Shown here: positions 30,057-39,137 of the stretch, piece after piece | Layout: the number at the start of each line of letters is the position of its first letter | Numbering within the stretch: the stretch's first letter is position 1 | Origin: Microbacteriaceae bacterium | GTDB lineage: Bacteria; Actinomycetota; Actinomycetes; Actinomycetales; Microbacteriaceae | Length of the DNA stretch: 64,000 nt | NCBI GenBank assembly: GCA_025464975.1 | Contig: JAODMT010000004.1 | Span: forward strand, 310,001-374,000 | Reading direction: 5' to 3' | Program-made: the position numbers and the translations under genes | The notes under the pieces: generated by a model | What the model saw: only the letters and a program-made list of their open reading frames with translations | Database searches by the model: none | What the model was told of the DNA's origin: nothing

Positions 30057-31439
30057 ATGAGCACTCGCGACTTCACCCTGCCGGATCTCGGCGAGGGACT
30101 TACCGAGTCGGAACTCATCGAGTGGCACGTCGCCGTCGGCGACCTCGTCACACTCAACCAGCCGATCGCCGAGGTGGAGACGGCGAAGGCGATCGTTCAG
30201 TTGCCGTCGCCGTTCGCCGGACGGGTCACCCGGTTGCATGCGGAGCCCGGCACGACTGTCGCGGTCGGGGCGCCGCTCATGACCTTCGAGGTGGAGTCGG
30301 ATGTCCCCGCCGTTCGTGCCGAATCGGAGCCGATTGTCGCGGCGGTGGAACGGAACTCGGTGCTCGTCGGCTATGGGCCGCCGATCGAGACCGGGAATCG
30401 CCCGCGGCGGAAAACGCGCAGGCTGCCGGAGCGTGCACCGGTGTCTGGCACCGTCCCGGACCCGGAGGCCGAGAGCGTGCCGGTGTCTGGCACCGTCCCG
30501 GACCCGGGGGCCGAGAGCGTGCCCGTTCGGCCGCCGGCCGAAGCCGCACCGGAGCGACCGCGGTCAACCCCTCCGGTGCGCAAACTCGCCCAGGATCTCG
30601 GCGTGGAGCTGCGTGAGCTCGTCGGCAGTGGCGAGGACGGCTCCATCACCCGGGATGACGTGAGGGCCGCGGCATCCGCGATTGCCGCCCCGCAGGCAGC
30701 GGCGCGGCAACTCGGAGGCGCGGATCGCTCGGCCGGGCGGCGCGAGACTCGAGTCCCGATCAGGGGGGTGCGCAAGCATACGGCGGCCGCAATGGTGTCG
30801 AGCGCGTTCACCGCGCCGCACGTCACGGTTTTTCTCACGGTCGACGTCACGCCGACCGTTGAGCTGCTCGAGCGGTTGCGTTCGGCACGGGCCTTCGCCG
30901 GTCAGAAGCTGACCATGCTCGGTCTCGTGGCCAAGGCGCTGTGCATCGCCGTGGCGCACAACCCCACCGTCAACTCCCGCTGGGACGAGCCGGCGGGCGA
31001 GATTGTGCAGTTCGGGTATGTGAACCTCGGCATTGCGGTCGCAACGCCGCGTGGGCTCATGGTGCCCATCATCCCGGACGCCGACGCGCTCTCCCTTGGC
31101 GAGCTTTCAGCGGCGATCGGTTCGCTTGCCGAGACTGCGCGGGCGGGGCAGACGCCGCCGGAGCGGCTTTCGGGCGGCACGATCTCGATCAGCAACGTCG
31201 GCGTGTTCGGTGTTGACGCCGGCACCCCCATTTTGAACCCCGGGGAAGCGGCCATCCTCGCGATGGGGGCGGTCAGGCGGCTGCCCTGGGAGTTCGGCGG
31301 GGAGATTGCGCTTCGCGAGGTGATGACACTGAGCCTGTCGTTCGACCATCGCATCGTGGATGGGGAGCAGGGCTCCCGATTCCTCAGCGACATCGGGATG
31401 ATTCTCGCCGACCCGGGCATGGCGCTCACCATGGTGTGA
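30057..31439 (+). CDS. 2-oxo acid dehydrogenase dihydrolipoyl acyltransferase (E2)
   Basis: Lipoyl domain DLGEGLTESELIEWHVAVGD...VETAKAIVQLPSP; catalytic LSFDHRIVDGEQGSRFL. Confidence 0.95.
   Translation: MSTRDFTLPDLGEGLTESELIEWHVAVGDLVTLNQPIAEVETAKAIVQLPSPFAGRVTRLHAEPGTTVAVGAPLMTFEVESDVPAVRAESEPIVAAVERNSVLVGYGPPIETGNRPRRKTRRLPERAPVSGTVPDPEAESVPVSGTVPDPGAESVPVRPPAEAAPERPRSTPPVRKLAQDLGVELRELVGSGEDGSITRDDVRAAASAIAAPQAAARQLGGADRSAGRRETRVPIRGVRKHTAAAMVSSAFTAPHVTVFLTVDVTPTVELLERLRSARAFAGQKLTMLGLVAKALCIAVAHNPTVNSRWDEPAGEIVQFGYVNLGIAVATPRGLMVPIIPDADALSLGELSAAIGSLAETARAGQTPPERLSGGTISISNVGVFGVDAGTPILNPGEAAILAMGAVRRLPWEFGGEIALREVMTLSLSFDHRIVDGEQGSRFLSDIGMILADPGMALTMV
30439..30522 (+). repeat. 42-bp tandem duplication in the E2 interdomain linker (2 units)
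   Basis: ccggtgtctggcaccgtcccggacccggaggccgagagcgtg repeated at 30481 with a single difference; encodes VSGTVPDP(E/G)AESVP x2. Confidence 0.95.
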
Positions 31440-31590
31440 CGCGGCGGCTCTAGGGGGACTCCATCGGCGAGCCTGTGGTGATCCAGTCGCGACGGCCGGG
31501 GTCGAGGTGCTGAGGGGGCGGGAAGTGCTCTTCGTCGGGGTGATGACGAGCCGAAGTTGTCCCCTTGGGGTGGTGTGAGCGATTGGCGGG

Positions 31591-32226
31591 TCAGTCCGCG
31601 GCGGTGATCGCCGCCAGGGCCATGCGTTCGAGGATGGCCCCGGTTTCCCGAGTATGTCCGCTGTGCGGGGTGGAGTTTATGAGGCCGAACGTCGCATGCG
31701 CGCGCACTCGAAGGTTCGCCCGCTCGACTCGCGGGTAGAGGCGGGCGAGCACGTCGACCCACAACTCGACGTAGGTGCGCTGGAGCGCCCGCACGTCGTG
31801 CTGGTCGAGGTCGGCGAGGCTCTCCAGGTCGCGGTCCTGCACCCGGATGACGTCGGCGTTGCTCAGCGCGAAGTCGACGTGGAACGCGATGAGCGCTCGC
31901 AACGCTGCCGCGGCATCCGGGTGCGCTCCGATCACCAGCGCTCCTCCAGAAGACAGGCCCTCGCTGACCTCGATGAGGATGGCGGAGAGCACAGCTTGCT
32001 TGCCGCTGAAATGCCGGTAGACAGCTGGTCCACTCACCCCGACCGCGGCGCCAAGCTCCTCGATCGACACGCGGTCGAAGCCGCGCTCGGCGAACAGGCG
32101 CGCGGCCGCATCGAGAAGCGCCGAGCGGCGATCGGCCTTCGCGCGCGCGCGCGGAGTCTCTCGTGGATCGTCGGCGGTGAGAGTCAAGGGTTGCCTCCAT
32201 GCGTGGTCAACACCCAGTGTAGACAA
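31591..32226 (-). CDS. TetR-family transcriptional regulator
   Basis: RSALLDAAARLFAERGFDRVSIEELGAAVGVSGPAVYRHFSGKQAVLSAIL HTH. Confidence 0.93.
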   Translation of the reverse strand: MSTLGVDHAWRQPLTLTADDPRETPRARAKADRRSALLDAAARLFAERGFDRVSIEELGAAVGVSGPAVYRHFSGKQAVLSAILIEVSEGLSSGGALVIGAHPDAAAALRALIAFHVDFALSNADVIRVQDRDLESLADLDQHDVRALQRTYVELWVDVLARLYPRVERANLRVRAHATFGLINSTPHSGHTRETGAILERMALAAITAAD

Positions 32227-32230
32227 TCCA

Positions 32231-32246
32231 GTTAGCGGCGACTAAC
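32231..32246. promoter_or_regulatory. candidate TetR operator in the tetR / acyl-CoA dehydrogenase intergenic region
   Basis: GTTAGCGGCGACTAAC palindrome, followed by a further GTTAG half-site (ctaacctaaattgagttag), in the 48-bp divergent spacer. Confidence 0.6.
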
Positions 32247-32274
32247 CTAAATTGAGTTAGTGATCCCTTACTGA

Positions 32275-33459
32275 ATGTCGACGGAGACAGCCATGAGTTT
32301 TGACCTCACCGACGAGCAACGACGCGTCAGCGACATGGTGAGGGACTTCGCCGATCGCGTCGTCGCACCGGTCGCGGCCAAGCACGATGCCGAGCATAGC
32401 TTTCCCTATGAGGTCGTCGCCCAGATGGGGGAAATGGGCCTGTTCGGCCTTCCGTTTCCCACCGAGCTCGGGGGACAGGGCCAGGACTACTTCACGCTGT
32501 GCCTCGCAGTGGAGCAACTCGGGCGTGTCGACCAGAGCGTCGGAGTGACCCTCGAGGCCGGGGTCGGCCTCGGCGCGATGCCCGTGTTCCGTCGCGGCAC
32601 CGAAGCCCAACAGCAGGAATGGATTCCGCAGCTCGCGAGCGGCAAGGCTCTCGCCGGGTTCGGCCTCACCGAAGCGGACGCGGGATCGGATGCCGCGGGC
32701 ACGAAGACCACCGCAGAGCTCGTCGACGGCGAATGGGTGATCAACGGCACGAAGCAGTTCATCACCAACTCCGGGACAGACATCACGCGGCTCGTCACGG
32801 TCACCGCCGTGACCGGAGAATCCACGCGGCCCGACGGGTCGATCAAGAAGGAACTGTCCGCGATTCTCGTACCAACCCCGACCGATGGGTTCGTCGTGGA
32901 GCCGGGCTACGACAAGGTCGGCTGGCACGCATCGGACACCCATCCGCTCACCCTCGCCGACGTTCGCGTGCCGGAGGCCAACCTGCTTGGCGAGCGGGGA
33001 CGCGGATTCGCGAACTTCGTGCAGACGCTGGACGAGGGGCGCATCGCGGTCGCGGCGCTCGCGACGGGAGCGGCACAGGGTTGCCTCGACGAGTCGGTGC
33101 GCTACGCCAAGTCCAGGAACGTCTTTGGCCGGAGCATCGGCTCGAATCAGTCCATCTCATTCAAGATCGCCCGGATGCAGGCGCGCGCGCATACCGCGAG
33201 GCTCGCCTACTACGACGCAGCGCGTCGAATGCTCGCCGGGCAGCCGTTCAAGGCGCAGGCGTCCATGGCCAAGCTAGTTGCCGGGGAGGCTGCGATGGAT
33301 AACGCGCGGGATGCAACCCAGATCTTCGGCGGCTACGGATTCTTGAATGAGAACCCTGTCGCGCGCCAGTTTCGCGACTCGAAGATTCTCGAGATCGGCG
33401 AGGGGACAACCGAGGTGCAGCTCATGGTCATCGCCCGCGACCTCGGATTTCAGGACTAA
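32275..33459 (+). CDS. acyl-CoA dehydrogenase (isovaleryl-/short-branched-chain type)
   Basis: FGLTEADAGSDAAGTKTTA; YAKSRNVFGRSIGSNQSISFKIARM; QIFGGYGFLNENPVARQFRDSKILEIGEGTTEVQ. Confidence 0.94.
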   Translation: MSTETAMSFDLTDEQRRVSDMVRDFADRVVAPVAAKHDAEHSFPYEVVAQMGEMGLFGLPFPTELGGQGQDYFTLCLAVEQLGRVDQSVGVTLEAGVGLGAMPVFRRGTEAQQQEWIPQLASGKALAGFGLTEADAGSDAAGTKTTAELVDGEWVINGTKQFITNSGTDITRLVTVTAVTGESTRPDGSIKKELSAILVPTPTDGFVVEPGYDKVGWHASDTHPLTLADVRVPEANLLGERGRGFANFVQTLDEGRIAVAALATGAAQGCLDESVRYAKSRNVFGRSIGSNQSISFKIARMQARAHTARLAYYDAARRMLAGQPFKAQASMAKLVAGEAAMDNARDATQIFGGYGFLNENPVARQFRDSKILEIGEGTTEVQLMVIARDLGFQD

Positions 33460-33461
33460 TC

Positions 33462-33932
33462 GTGGACATCGAACAGCGCGGCCTCTTCTTCGAAGAGTTT
33501 CAGACCGGCGATCGCTACCTTCACCGGCCGGGTCGAACGGTGACCGAGGCGGACAACGTGCTGTTCACGACCCTCACGATGAACACTCAGTCGCTGCACC
33601 TTGACGCGGCCTTTTCGGCGACCCAGCCGTTCGGTCAGCGTCTCATCAACTCGATGTTCACCCTCTCGACCCTCGTCGGAAGTTCGGTCGCGCAGCTCAC
33701 CCAGGGCACGCTTGTCGCCAACCTCGGCTTCGGGGACATCAGCTTTCCCGCGCCGCTCTTCATCGGCGACACGATGTATTCGCAGACCGAGCTCGAGAGC
33801 AAGCGGCTCTCGGCGTCGAGGCCGGGCCAGGGGATTGTGACCCTCCGGCACACGGCCCTCAACCAGCACGGGGAGGTCGTCGTGACCGCGTCCCGTTCGG
33901 CTCTCGTCTGGTGCGAGGGGGCACGGCCGTGA
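33462..33932 (+). CDS. MaoC-like (R)-hydratase / dehydratase
   Basis: RGLFFEEFQTGDRYLHRPGRTVTEADNVLFTTLTMNTQSLHLD. Confidence 0.88.
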   Translation: MDIEQRGLFFEEFQTGDRYLHRPGRTVTEADNVLFTTLTMNTQSLHLDAAFSATQPFGQRLINSMFTLSTLVGSSVAQLTQGTLVANLGFGDISFPAPLFIGDTMYSQTELESKRLSASRPGQGIVTLRHTALNQHGEVVVTASRSALVWCEGARP

Positions 33933-34732
33933 CGTTCTTCGACTTCGGACCGGCCATGCTGTTCTGCCCGGCCGATCGGCCGGACCGCTTCGGTAAGGCC
34001 GCGGAACGGGCCGACGCCGTGATCCTGGACCTCGAGGACGCCGTTGCACCCCAGCGCAAGTCCGCCGCGCGCGACGCGCTGATGAGCACGCCGCTCGACC
34101 CGGCGACGACCGTTGTTCGGGTCAACGCCTTCGATTCCGGGTTCTTCGCCGACGACCTCGTCGCTCTCGCCCGCACCGAGTATCGGACCATCATGCTCGC
34201 CAAGGCGGAGAGCGTCGACCAGGTCTCAGGGCTGGACCGGTTCCGGGTGATCGCACTGTGCGAAACGGCGAGGGGAGTGATGGCGGCGCCGGCAATTGCC
34301 GCCACCGCCAACGTCGTCGCCCTCATGTGGGGCGCCGAAGACCTCGTCGCTTCGCTCGGGGGAACCTCAAGCCGGGGTGCCGACGGTCGATACCGGGCCG
34401 TCGCGGATCACGCCCGCTCCAGTGTTCTGCTCGCCGCCGGTGCCAGCGGGATAGCCGCCATCGACGCCGTGCATCTCGACATCGCCGACGTCGATGGCCT
34501 GGCAGCGGAGGCCGCGGATGCTCGAGCGAGCGGTTTCTCCGCGTCCGCGTGCATCCATCCCGGTCAGGTCGGGGCGATACGGGACGCGTACCGGCCGACC
34601 GCGCGAGAGCTCGACGCCGCGGCGGCCGTGCTTGCGGCGGCGGAGGACAAGCACGGAGTGTTCGTCTTCGGTGGCCGCATGGTGGACGAGCCGGTGCTGC
34701 GACATGCCCGCTCGGTTCTCGCCCGGGCCTAG
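33929..34732 (+). CDS. HpcH/HpaI-family CoA-ester lyase (citrate lyase beta-like)
   Basis: AMLFCPADRPDRFGKAAERADAVILDLEDAVAPQRKSAARD; GSTP overlap start at 33929; FSASACIHPGQVGAI. Confidence 0.92.
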   Translation: MTFFDFGPAMLFCPADRPDRFGKAAERADAVILDLEDAVAPQRKSAARDALMSTPLDPATTVVRVNAFDSGFFADDLVALARTEYRTIMLAKAESVDQVSGLDRFRVIALCETARGVMAAPAIAATANVVALMWGAEDLVASLGGTSSRGADGRYRAVADHARSSVLLAAGASGIAAIDAVHLDIADVDGLAAEAADARASGFSASACIHPGQVGAIRDAYRPTARELDAAAAVLAAAEDKHGVFVFGGRMVDEPVLRHARSVLARA

Positions 34733-34740
34733 CCGGCCGG

Positions 34741-34988
34741 TCACCCCCGGTGTTTGCTCAAAACGCAGGAGATTCACCACTTATCGTCGCCATTTGCGCG
34801 GAAGACCGTGCCGCGGTGGTGATTCTCCTGCATTTTCGGTGCGCGACGGAATCGGCGTGGCCCGTCACCCCCGGTGTTTGCTTAAAACGCAGGAGATTCA
34901 CCACTTATCGTCGCCATTTGCGCGGAAAACGGTGCGGCGGGGGTGATTCTCCTGCGTTTTCGGTGCGCGACGGAATCGGCGTGGCCCG
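34741..34988. repeat. tandem pair (124-bp units) of the dispersed long-arm hairpin element, copies 2 and 3
   Basis: Units 34741..34864 and 34865..34988; arms 34760..34780/34816..34836 and 34884..34904/34940..34960, 35-nt spacers. Confidence 0.93.
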
Positions 34989-35016
34989 CTACACCCGCGC
35001 CTGCGGGAGCGCGGTC

Positions 35017-35475
35017 TTACTCCTCGAAGGTGTTCACCATGGCGTGAGCCGCCCGGTCGAGGTAGGCCCACAGCGTCGCATCATCCAGCGGGGAGAGGCC
35101 GAGGCCGTCGACCGCCGAACGCATGTGGAGAAGCCAGCGGTCGCGGGCATCCGGATTGACCCTGAACGGCTGATGGCGCATCCGCAATCGCGGATGGCCA
35201 CGCTGCTCCGAGTAGGTGCCGGGGCCGCCCCAGTATTGCTCGAGGAATCCGGTGAGCCGTTGGATGGCTCCCTCGAGGTCAGGCTGCTCCGGGTACATCG
35301 GCAGAAGCACCGGGTCGGTTCGGATCCCGTCGTAGAAGGCGCGAACCAGCTTCTCGAAGGTCGGTCGACCGCCGATGTGCTCGTAGAAGCTGCCGGTCGC
35401 CGATTCGCCGTTCTCGCTGACCCGCAGCGTCACGGGGTTCACCTGGCCGGACGGAGTGATGGGAATCTCGGTCAT
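35017..35475 (-). CDS. group II truncated hemoglobin (GlbO-like)
   Basis: SFYEHIGGRPTFEKLVRAFYDGIRTDPVLLPMYPEQDLEGA...LTGFLEQYWGGPGTYSEQRGHPRLRMRHQPFRV. Confidence 0.93.
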   Translation of the reverse strand: MTEIPITPSGQVNPVTLRVSENGESATGSFYEHIGGRPTFEKLVRAFYDGIRTDPVLLPMYPEQPDLEGAIQRLTGFLEQYWGGPGTYSEQRGHPRLRMRHQPFRVNPDARDRWLLHMRSAVDGLGLSPLDDATLWAYLDRAAHAMVNTFEE

Positions 35476-36470
35476 GCGCGTGGCTTTCTCGTCGGCTTGG
35501 GGTCGGCCGTCGAGGCGATCGGGTTCGGCGCCGTCCTCGGCGGTCGAGCGCCCCGAATGCTCTCGGCGCCGTCGAAGCCGCTGAGCACGATGCTGTTGAG
35601 CGCGGGAAGACGGATGCCCATGGCGTCGAGCGCCGTCTTCAGCCTCGCCCGCAGCTCGCGCGCGACGTCGTCCTTCGTTCCCGGCCGGGTCTTGACGACC
35701 AGCCGGATGACGATCGCCTCGGCCGAAATCGACTCGATGCCCCAGATCTCCGGCTTCTCCAGGATGCGGCCGCGCCACTTCGGGTCGCCGGCGAGCTCCG
35801 TCGCGACCTGGAGCATCCGCTGTTGAACGGCGTCGACGTCGGTGTCATAGGGCACCGCGAGGTCGACGATCACCCGCGACCAACCCTGCGACATGTTGCC
35901 GACCCGCAGAATCTCGCCGTTGCGCACGAACCATACGGTTCCGTTGACGTCCCGGATTTGGGTGATTCGGATGCCGACAGACTCCACGACGCCGGTCGCC
36001 GGGCCGAGGTCGACGACGTCGCCAACGCCGAGCTGGTCCTCGGCGACCATGAACAGGCCGTTGAGCACGTCCTTCACGATGTTCTGGGCGCCGAAGCCGA
36101 GGCCGGCGCCGAGGGCCGCCGTGATGAGCGCGAACGAGCCCAGAATGGTCGCGTTGATCGTCGTGATCACCGAGAGTGAGGCGACGATCACGAGCACCAC
36201 AGCGACGATGTTGTTGAGCACGGTCCCGAGCGTGCGAGTGCGCTGCACGAGGCGAACCGCGCTCAGCGGCGATGTCTGGAGCGCCTGCGTGTCGTCGACG
36301 CTCTGCCGCTTCTTCACCCCGCTGACGATCCGGTTGACAATCCGTTCGATCACGAACCGCAACACGAACCGAAGCACGATGGCGACGACGATGATCAGGA
36401 CGACGTCGATCGGCACCTTGAACGTCTCGTGGAAGGCATGGAGATCGGTCCAGAACGAAGTCAAGGCCAT
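35472..36470 (-). CDS. small-conductance mechanosensitive channel (MscS family)
   Basis: GAGLGFGAQNIVKDVLNGLFMVAEDQLGVGDVVDLG; RNGEILRVGNMSQGWSRVIVDLAVPYDTD. Confidence 0.93.
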   Translation of the reverse strand: MALTSFWTDLHAFHETFKVPIDVVLIIVVAIVLRFVLRFVIERIVNRIVSGVKKRQSVDDTQALQTSPLSAVRLVQRTRTLGTVLNNIVAVVLVIVASLSVITTINATILGSFALITAALGAGLGFGAQNIVKDVLNGLFMVAEDQLGVGDVVDLGPATGVVESVGIRITQIRDVNGTVWFVRNGEILRVGNMSQGWSRVIVDLAVPYDTDVDAVQQRMLQVATELAGDPKWRGRILEKPEIWGIESISAEAIVIRLVVKTRPGTKDDVARELRARLKTALDAMGIRLPALNSIVLSGFDGAESIRGARPPRTAPNPIASTADPKPTRKPRA

Positions 36471-36522
36471 CGATCACTCCTCATTCGGTGTCGGTCGGTC
36501 GGCGCACAATGCCGCCGCGCGG

Positions 36523-39081
36523 TCAGGCGTCCTTCGCCTGCACGGCGATCGCCCGCTCCACCCCGGCAAGGTTTTCGGTGACGAGGCGACGCAGCGCCGG
36601 TACATCCGGATTCGCGTCGAGCCAGGCCTTCGTCGCGTCGACGAGTGCCTGCGAGGCGAGCGGCGAAGGGTAAAGCCCCACTATCAGGTATTCCGCGATC
36701 TTGTAGGACCGATTCTCCCAAATGTCGTTGAGCGCCGCGAAGTACGGCTCGACGAGTGGCTCGAGCACCGACGGGTCGGTCACGTGCAGGTAGCCCATGG
36801 TCGTGCTCCGCACGATCGCGTTCGGCAGGGCGTCGCTCGCGACGAGGGAGTCGAACGCGGCTCGCTTGCCCTCGATGGTCGGTATGGCCGCTGCGGCGCG
36901 GGCCGCAGCCTGTTGCCCGTTCGCGGTGTTGTCCTTCTCGAGCGCCGCGTCGATCTCCGCCCGACTGGCCGCGCCGTTTGTCACGAGTCCCTCGAGTATC
37001 TCCCAGCTGAGGTCCGTGTCAATCTCGAGCCCGTCGAGCGGGGCCGATCCGTCGAGGAGTCCGGTCAGGGCGCTCACGTGCTCCGGCGTGGATGCGTACG
37101 ACGCGAAGTACTTCACGAACTGGAATTGGGCGTCCGAGCCGGGCTCGGCCTGTCCGGCGAGCGTCCACAGCGTGTCGCCGACCCGGGTCAGGGTCTCCGT
37201 GCGCTGTGACCGTGCGACGTACTGCGAGGCGACGAGCCCGAGCTGAGCGAGCGTGGTGCGGATCGTGGTCGACTCCGTTTCGCTCGCGATGTTGCCGAGG
37301 ATGAGGCGCACGTAGTCACTCGCCGGGCTCTCCCCGTCTCGAGTGGCGTCCCACGCGGCGCCCCAGACGATTGCGCGAGCGAGCGGGTTGTCGATGTCCT
37401 TGAGGTGCTCGATCGCCACGGCCAGGGAATCGGCATCCAGCCGGATCTTCGCGTAGGCGAGGTCGTCGTCGTTGAGCAGCACCAGCGCCGGCTTGGTCGT
37501 TCCGACGAGTTCGGGAACCTCGGTGCGTTCCCCATCGACGTCGAGTTCCACCCGGTGCGTGCGTACGAGCTTGCCGTCCACGAGGTCGTAGTAGCCGACC
37601 GCCAGACGGTGCGGACGAATGGTCGGGTAGTCGGCCGCGGCGGACTGGAGGATGGCGAAGCCGGTGATCACGCCGTCGGAATCCGTCTCGATCTCGGAGA
37701 AGAGGGTGTTCACCCCTGCCGTTTCGAGCCAGAGCGCCGACCAGCCGCTGAGGTCCCGGCCGCTCGTGATCTCGAGTTCGGCGAGCAGGTCGCGGAGCTC
37801 CGTGTTGCCGTACTCGTGCTTCTTGAAGTACGCCCCGACGCCGGCGAAGAACGCGTCGACCCCGACCCAGGCGACGAGCTGCTTGAGCACGGATCCGCCC
37901 TTGGCGTAGGTGATTCCGTCGAAGTTGACCTGAACGTCCTCGAGGTCGTTGATCGTCGCGACGACCGGGTGGGTAGATGGCAGCTGGTCCTGGCGGTAGG
38001 CCCAGCTCTTCTCCATCGCCTGGAACGTGGTCCAGGCCTCCGTCCACTCCGTGGCCTCGGCCGTCGCGATGGTCGAGGCCCACTCGGCGAAGGACTCGTT
38101 GAGCCAGAGGTCGTTCCACCACTTCATGGTGACGAGGTCGCCGAACCACATGTGGGCGAGTTCGTGCAGAATCGTCACGACCCGGCGTTCCTTGATCGCG
38201 TCGGTGACCTTCGACCGGAACACATAGGTTTCGGTGAAGGTGACCGCGCCGGCGTTCTCCATCGCGCCGGCGTTGAACTCGGGAACGAAGAGCTGGTCGT
38301 ACTTGGCGAACGGGTACGGGTAGTCGAACTTCTCCTCGTAGTAGGCGAAGCCCTCCCGGGTCTTGTCGAAGATGTAGTCCGCGTCGAGGTATCCGAACAG
38401 TGACTTCCGGGCAAAGAGGCCGAGAGGGATGACCCGACCGCTGCGGCTGGTCAACTCGCTGCGCACGACCTCGTAGGGCCCCGCGATCAAGGCGGTCACG
38501 TAGGAGGAGAGCACGGGAGTCGGTTCAAACTTCCACGTCGCCGTGGCGCCGGCGCCCGATGCGGGCGAGGGCGCGATTGTGGGCTCCGGTGTGGGGGAGT
38601 TGCTGACCAGCTGCCAGTTGGCCGGCGCGGTCACGGTGAAGGCGAAGGTCGCCTTCAGGTTGGGCTGCTCGAAGACCGCGAAAACCCGCCTGGAGTCCGG
38701 GACCTCGAATTGGCTGTAGAGATACACCTCGTTGTCCACGGGGTCGACGAATCGGTGCAGTCCCTCTCCGGTGTTGGTGTATTCGGCGTCGGCTACGACG
38801 GTGAGCACGTTGTGCTCGGCCAGACCGTCAAGCTTAATTCGCACGCCGTCGCTCACCACGGACGGATCAAGTTCCGCTCCGTTCAGCGTGACCGAATGCA
38901 CGGTGCGGGTAATCGCGTCGATGAAGGTCGATGATCCGGCGGTCGCGCCGAACGTGACGACCGTGGTGCTGAGGAAGACTTCGCTGCCCGTCGTCAGGTC
39001 GAGGGTCACGTCATATCCGACAACCGAAATGAGCGCCTTTCGCTCGTCGGCCTCCACGCGGGTGAGGTTCTCTCCTGGCAC
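36523..39081 (-). CDS. pepN: aminopeptidase N (M1 family)
   Basis: GAMENAGAVTF; HELAHMWFGDLVTMKWWNDLWLNESFAEW zinc motif. Confidence 0.95.
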   Translation of the reverse strand: MPGENLTRVEADERKALISVVGYDVTLDLTTGSEVFLSTTVVTFGATAGSSTFIDAITRTVHSVTLNGAELDPSVVSDGVRIKLDGLAEHNVLTVVADAEYTNTGEGLHRFVDPVDNEVYLYSQFEVPDSRRVFAVFEQPNLKATFAFTVTAPANWQLVSNSPTPEPTIAPSPASGAGATATWKFEPTPVLSSYVTALIAGPYEVVRSELTSRSGRVIPLGLFARKSLFGYLDADYIFDKTREGFAYYEEKFDYPYPFAKYDQLFVPEFNAGAMENAGAVTFTETYVFRSKVTDAIKERRVVTILHELAHMWFGDLVTMKWWNDLWLNESFAEWASTIATAEATEWTEAWTTFQAMEKSWAYRQDQLPSTHPVVATINDLEDVQVNFDGITYAKGGSVLKQLVAWVGVDAFFAGVGAYFKKHEYGNTELRDLLAELEITSGRDLSGWSALWLETAGVNTLFSEIETDSDGVITGFAILQSAAADYPTIRPHRLAVGYYDLVDGKLVRTHRVELDVDGERTEVPELVGTTKPALVLLNDDDLAYAKIRLDADSLAVAIEHLKDIDNPLARAIVWGAAWDATRDGESPASDYVRLILGNIASETESTTIRTTLAQLGLVASQYVARSQRTETLTRVGDTLWTLAGQAEPGSDAQFQFVKYFASYASTPEHVSALTGLLDGSAPLDGLEIDTDLSWEILEGLVTNGAASRAEIDAALEKDNTANGQQAAARAAAAIPTIEGKRAAFDSLVASDALPNAIVRSTTMGYLHVTDPSVLEPLVEPYFAALNDIWENRSYKIAEYLIVGLYPSPLASQALVDATKAWLDANPDVPALRRLVTENLAGVERAIAVQAKDA

Positions 39082-39137
39082 AGTGCGACTCCTTCGTTCG
39101 GCGGATCAGCTCCAACGAACGAGTCTAGTTGTGCGCA

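Noticed and set aside
34741-34988. CRISPR-like direct repeats
   Set aside because: Only two units, long-arm hairpin with conserved spacer sequence, and no cas genes in the window.
34258-35826. 522-aa plus-strand ORF spanning the tandem hairpin repeats and antisense to globin/MscS
   Set aside because: Reads through repeats and antisense of two clear genes; repeated peptide (PVTPGVCLKRRRFTTYRRHLRGK) is only the repeat being translated.
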